DNA from: Bacteroidota bacterium
Lineage (GTDB): Bacteria; Bacteroidota; Bacteroidia; NS11-12g; UBA955
NCBI GenBank assembly: GCA_947496065.1
Contig: CANMBF010000018.1
Location: forward strand, 1-52,641
Direction: 5' to 3'
Length of the DNA stretch: 52,641 bases
In this document: positions 51,600 through 52,641 of the stretch, piece by piece
How the letters are laid out: each line of letters begins with the position of its first letter
Position numbering within the stretch: position 1 is the first letter of the stretch
Made by a program: the position numbers and the translations under genes
The notes under the pieces: generated by a model
What the model was told of the DNA's origin: nothing
Databases searched by the model: none
What the model saw: the letters and a program-made list of their open reading frames with translations, nothing else

Positions 51600-51615
51600 A
51601 AAACTTATATAAGTT
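51600..51615. promoter_or_regulatory. 16-bp perfect palindrome between ftcD and pspC
   Basis: AAACTTATATAAGTTT overlaps the -7 box of the PspC gene and lies 25 bp from the ftcD box. Candidate operator; AT-rich, so chance is possible. Confidence 0.45.
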
Positions 51616-51616
51616 T
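51609..51616 (+). promoter_or_regulatory. -7 promoter box of the PspC gene
   Basis: TAAGTTTG, 11 nt before ATG 51628; overlaps the palindrome. Confidence 0.6.
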
Positions 51617-51627
51617 GTGTAAATCAA

Positions 51628-52080
51628 ATGAACAAGAAATTAAACAGAAGCAGAACAAACAAAGTGATCGGTGGTGTTTGTGGAGGCTTGGGCGATTATT
51701 TCAATGTCGATCCCATTGTCTTTCGCTTTGCCTTTGTCGCCTTGCTATTAGCAGGCGGTGGCGGTTTTTTTATTTATTTAATATTGTTGGTGGTCATTCC
51801 AAAAGCACCATTCGAATTCGATAACAACAATGCCCAACAAACCGTGAATACCGACAATGGCTTTAACAGTTTTCAACAAGCCGATTTGGGCGATAGCGAA
51901 ACCCCCGATAGCAGTCGCACCATTTTTGGTTTGATACTGATTAGCGGTGGGGCCTTGTTGCTCTTGAACAATTTGGTAAAAGCCTTTAACATCGAAAAGT
52001 TATGGCCTGCCATTTTGGTGATCATGGGTCTTGGCTTAATTTTTCAAAAAAATAAAAACAACAAAGATAACAACGCATGA
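51628..52080 (+). CDS. PspC-domain membrane protein with LiaF-like TM domain
   Basis: 150 residues. N-terminal PspC domain: KVIGGVCGGLGDYFNVDPIV, then the membrane helix AFVALLLAGGGGFFIYLILL. A polar linker of about 45 residues leads to a second hydrophobic part (IFGLILISGGALLLLNNL and LWPAILVIMGLGLIF) resembling the LiaI/LiaF TM domain (DUF5668). PspC proteins sense envelope stress; here the partner is the next gene, which starts inside the stop codon region (ATGA overlap). Confidence 0.88.
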   Translation: MNKKLNRSRTNKVIGGVCGGLGDYFNVDPIVFRFAFVALLLAGGGGFFIYLILLVVIPKAPFEFDNNNAQQTVNTDNGFNSFQQADLGDSETPDSSRTIFGLILISGGALLLLNNLVKAFNIEKLWPAILVIMGLGLIFQKNKNNKDNNA

Positions 52081-52331
52081 AGAACCAAAATTTTACAGCC
52101 GGTTTAGTATTAACCATCTTGGGTGCAATGCTCTTGCTACGCAATTTCGATTTGTTAAATTTCGATTGGGAGGTGTTGTTTAAGTTTTGGCCCTTGCTTT
52201 TAATCTATGCGGGTTTGGCCATTATTTATGGCAATAAAAAAACCTGGTTAGTACCTATTGCCATGTTAGGCATTACGGTGTTGGCCATTTTGGTTTATTA
52301 CATTTTCCAGCAAACCCCACAAATCATTTAA
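52077..52331 (+). CDS. LiaF-like TM-domain (DUF5668) small membrane protein
   Basis: 84 residues, nearly all hydrophobic: GLVLTILGAMLLLRNFDLL, FKFWPLLLIYAGLAIIYG and a third helix near the C-terminus (IAMLGITVLAILVYYIF). It resembles the second half of the PspC protein upstream, so the pair may derive from a duplicated domain. Translation is coupled by the four-base overlap. Probable envelope-stress component. Confidence 0.82.
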   Translation: MKNQNFTAGLVLTILGAMLLLRNFDLLNFDWEVLFKFWPLLLIYAGLAIIYGNKKTWLVPIAMLGITVLAILVYYIFQQTPQII

Positions 52332-52433
52332 TCGAATAAGTTTTCTTTTTTATCCCTATAACGAGGGCTTCAAACCAATTATATTGTGGTTTTGTATTAT
52401 TTTGCGCGTCCTAATTGAATTAGAAATACGCGT

Positions 52434-52641
52434 ATGAAAAAAAATCAACTACTCATTTTGTTAGCATGCACCATGGTTAGCACCACTGCATTCGCTCAGA
52501 AAAAAGACGATAAATCCCCTGCAGAAGCGCCTAAGCCTGCAGCCGCTACAGCTACCATTGCCGACAAGGTAAAGCGCTGCAAAAAAATCGACGGTTTGTT
52601 TACCCTTTACCGCGATACTGTGAACGGCAACTTAATGATGC
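52434..52641 (+). CDS. Probable zinc-dependent metalloprotease, N-terminal fragment (cut by window)
   Basis: Only 69 codons are visible. The signal peptide (MKKNQLLILLACTMVSTTAF ending in AQ) is followed by a Pro/Ala-rich stretch and then KVKRCKKIDGLFTLYRDT, which resembles the N-terminus of the DUF5117/DUF5118 zinc metalloprotease family of Bacteroidota. The catalytic domain lies outside the window, so the assignment rests on this short similarity alone. A near-consensus -7 box lies about 30 nt upstream. Confidence 0.5.
   Translation, partial: MKKNQLLILLACTMVSTTAFAQKKDDKSPAEAPKPAAATATIADKVKRCKKIDGLFTLYRDTVNGNLMM

Overview
The window looks like a chromosomal segment of an AT-rich member of the Bacteroidota, probably near Chitinophagales/Sphingobacteriales. 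Reasons: proteins with type IX secretion (T9SS) C-terminal sorting domains, many start codons preceded by the Bacteroidota -7 promoter element TAnnTTTG, an L25/Ctc-prs-tRNA(Gln) cluster, an Omp28-type lipoprotein, LytS/LytTR regulation and almost no recognisable Shine-Dalgarno sequences. I saw no prophage, insertion sequence, rRNA or CRISPR array. Most genes are housekeeping or envelope genes; the accessory-looking parts are listed below.

Layout. 1-5.2 kb: a TolC/HlyD/ABC exporter operon (minus strand, TolC cut by the window edge) divergent from a TetR regulator, with an inverted repeat between them. 5.3-8.8 kb: SDR oxidoreductase, DUF2805 protein, two lipoproteins and XerD. 8.8-10.5 kb: rplY, prs and tRNA-Gln. 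10.6-20.1 kb: metG, a large TolB/beta-barrel-like surface protein, an MsbA-like ABC exporter, and a membrane adenylyl cyclase followed by an HD phosphohydrolase. 20.2-24.4 kb: a lamin-tail-domain secreted protein, gmhA and a Fic AMPylase. 24.4-27.8 kb: the pntAA-pntAB-pntB transhydrogenase operon, interrupted by a four-helix-bundle gene bracketed by inverted short repeats. 27.9-30.1 kb: a degenerate ureohydrolase, an NAD-dependent epimerase and tRNA-Leu.

30.2-35.0 kb is the most unusual part. A two-gene module (B: 10-cysteine secreted protein; A: CARDB-like protein with a T9SS sorting domain) occurs as B-A, B-A and a lone A. Each copy ends in the same terminator. Both B genes are preceded by a conserved non-coding block ending in a terminator-like hairpin whose stem shows a compensatory base change. 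The A genes are mosaics of each other, which indicates gene conversion.

35-52.6 kb: psd, glutamate dehydrogenase, mtgA, mnmA, an NmrA-like protein, a KirBac potassium channel, an LTA-synthase-like sulfatase-fold protein, a LytS/LytTR two-component pair, a flavin reductase, an Nfu-type Fe-S scaffold, a lipoprotein, a second ABC exporter, bifunctional ftcD, a PspC/LiaF-like membrane pair and the start of a probable zinc metalloprotease.

A window-wide pattern: at least eight genes have a perfect TAnnTTTG box only 1-5 nt before the start codon, so their mRNAs are predicted to be leaderless. Positions and motif matches were read by eye; no alignment, folding or database search was run.
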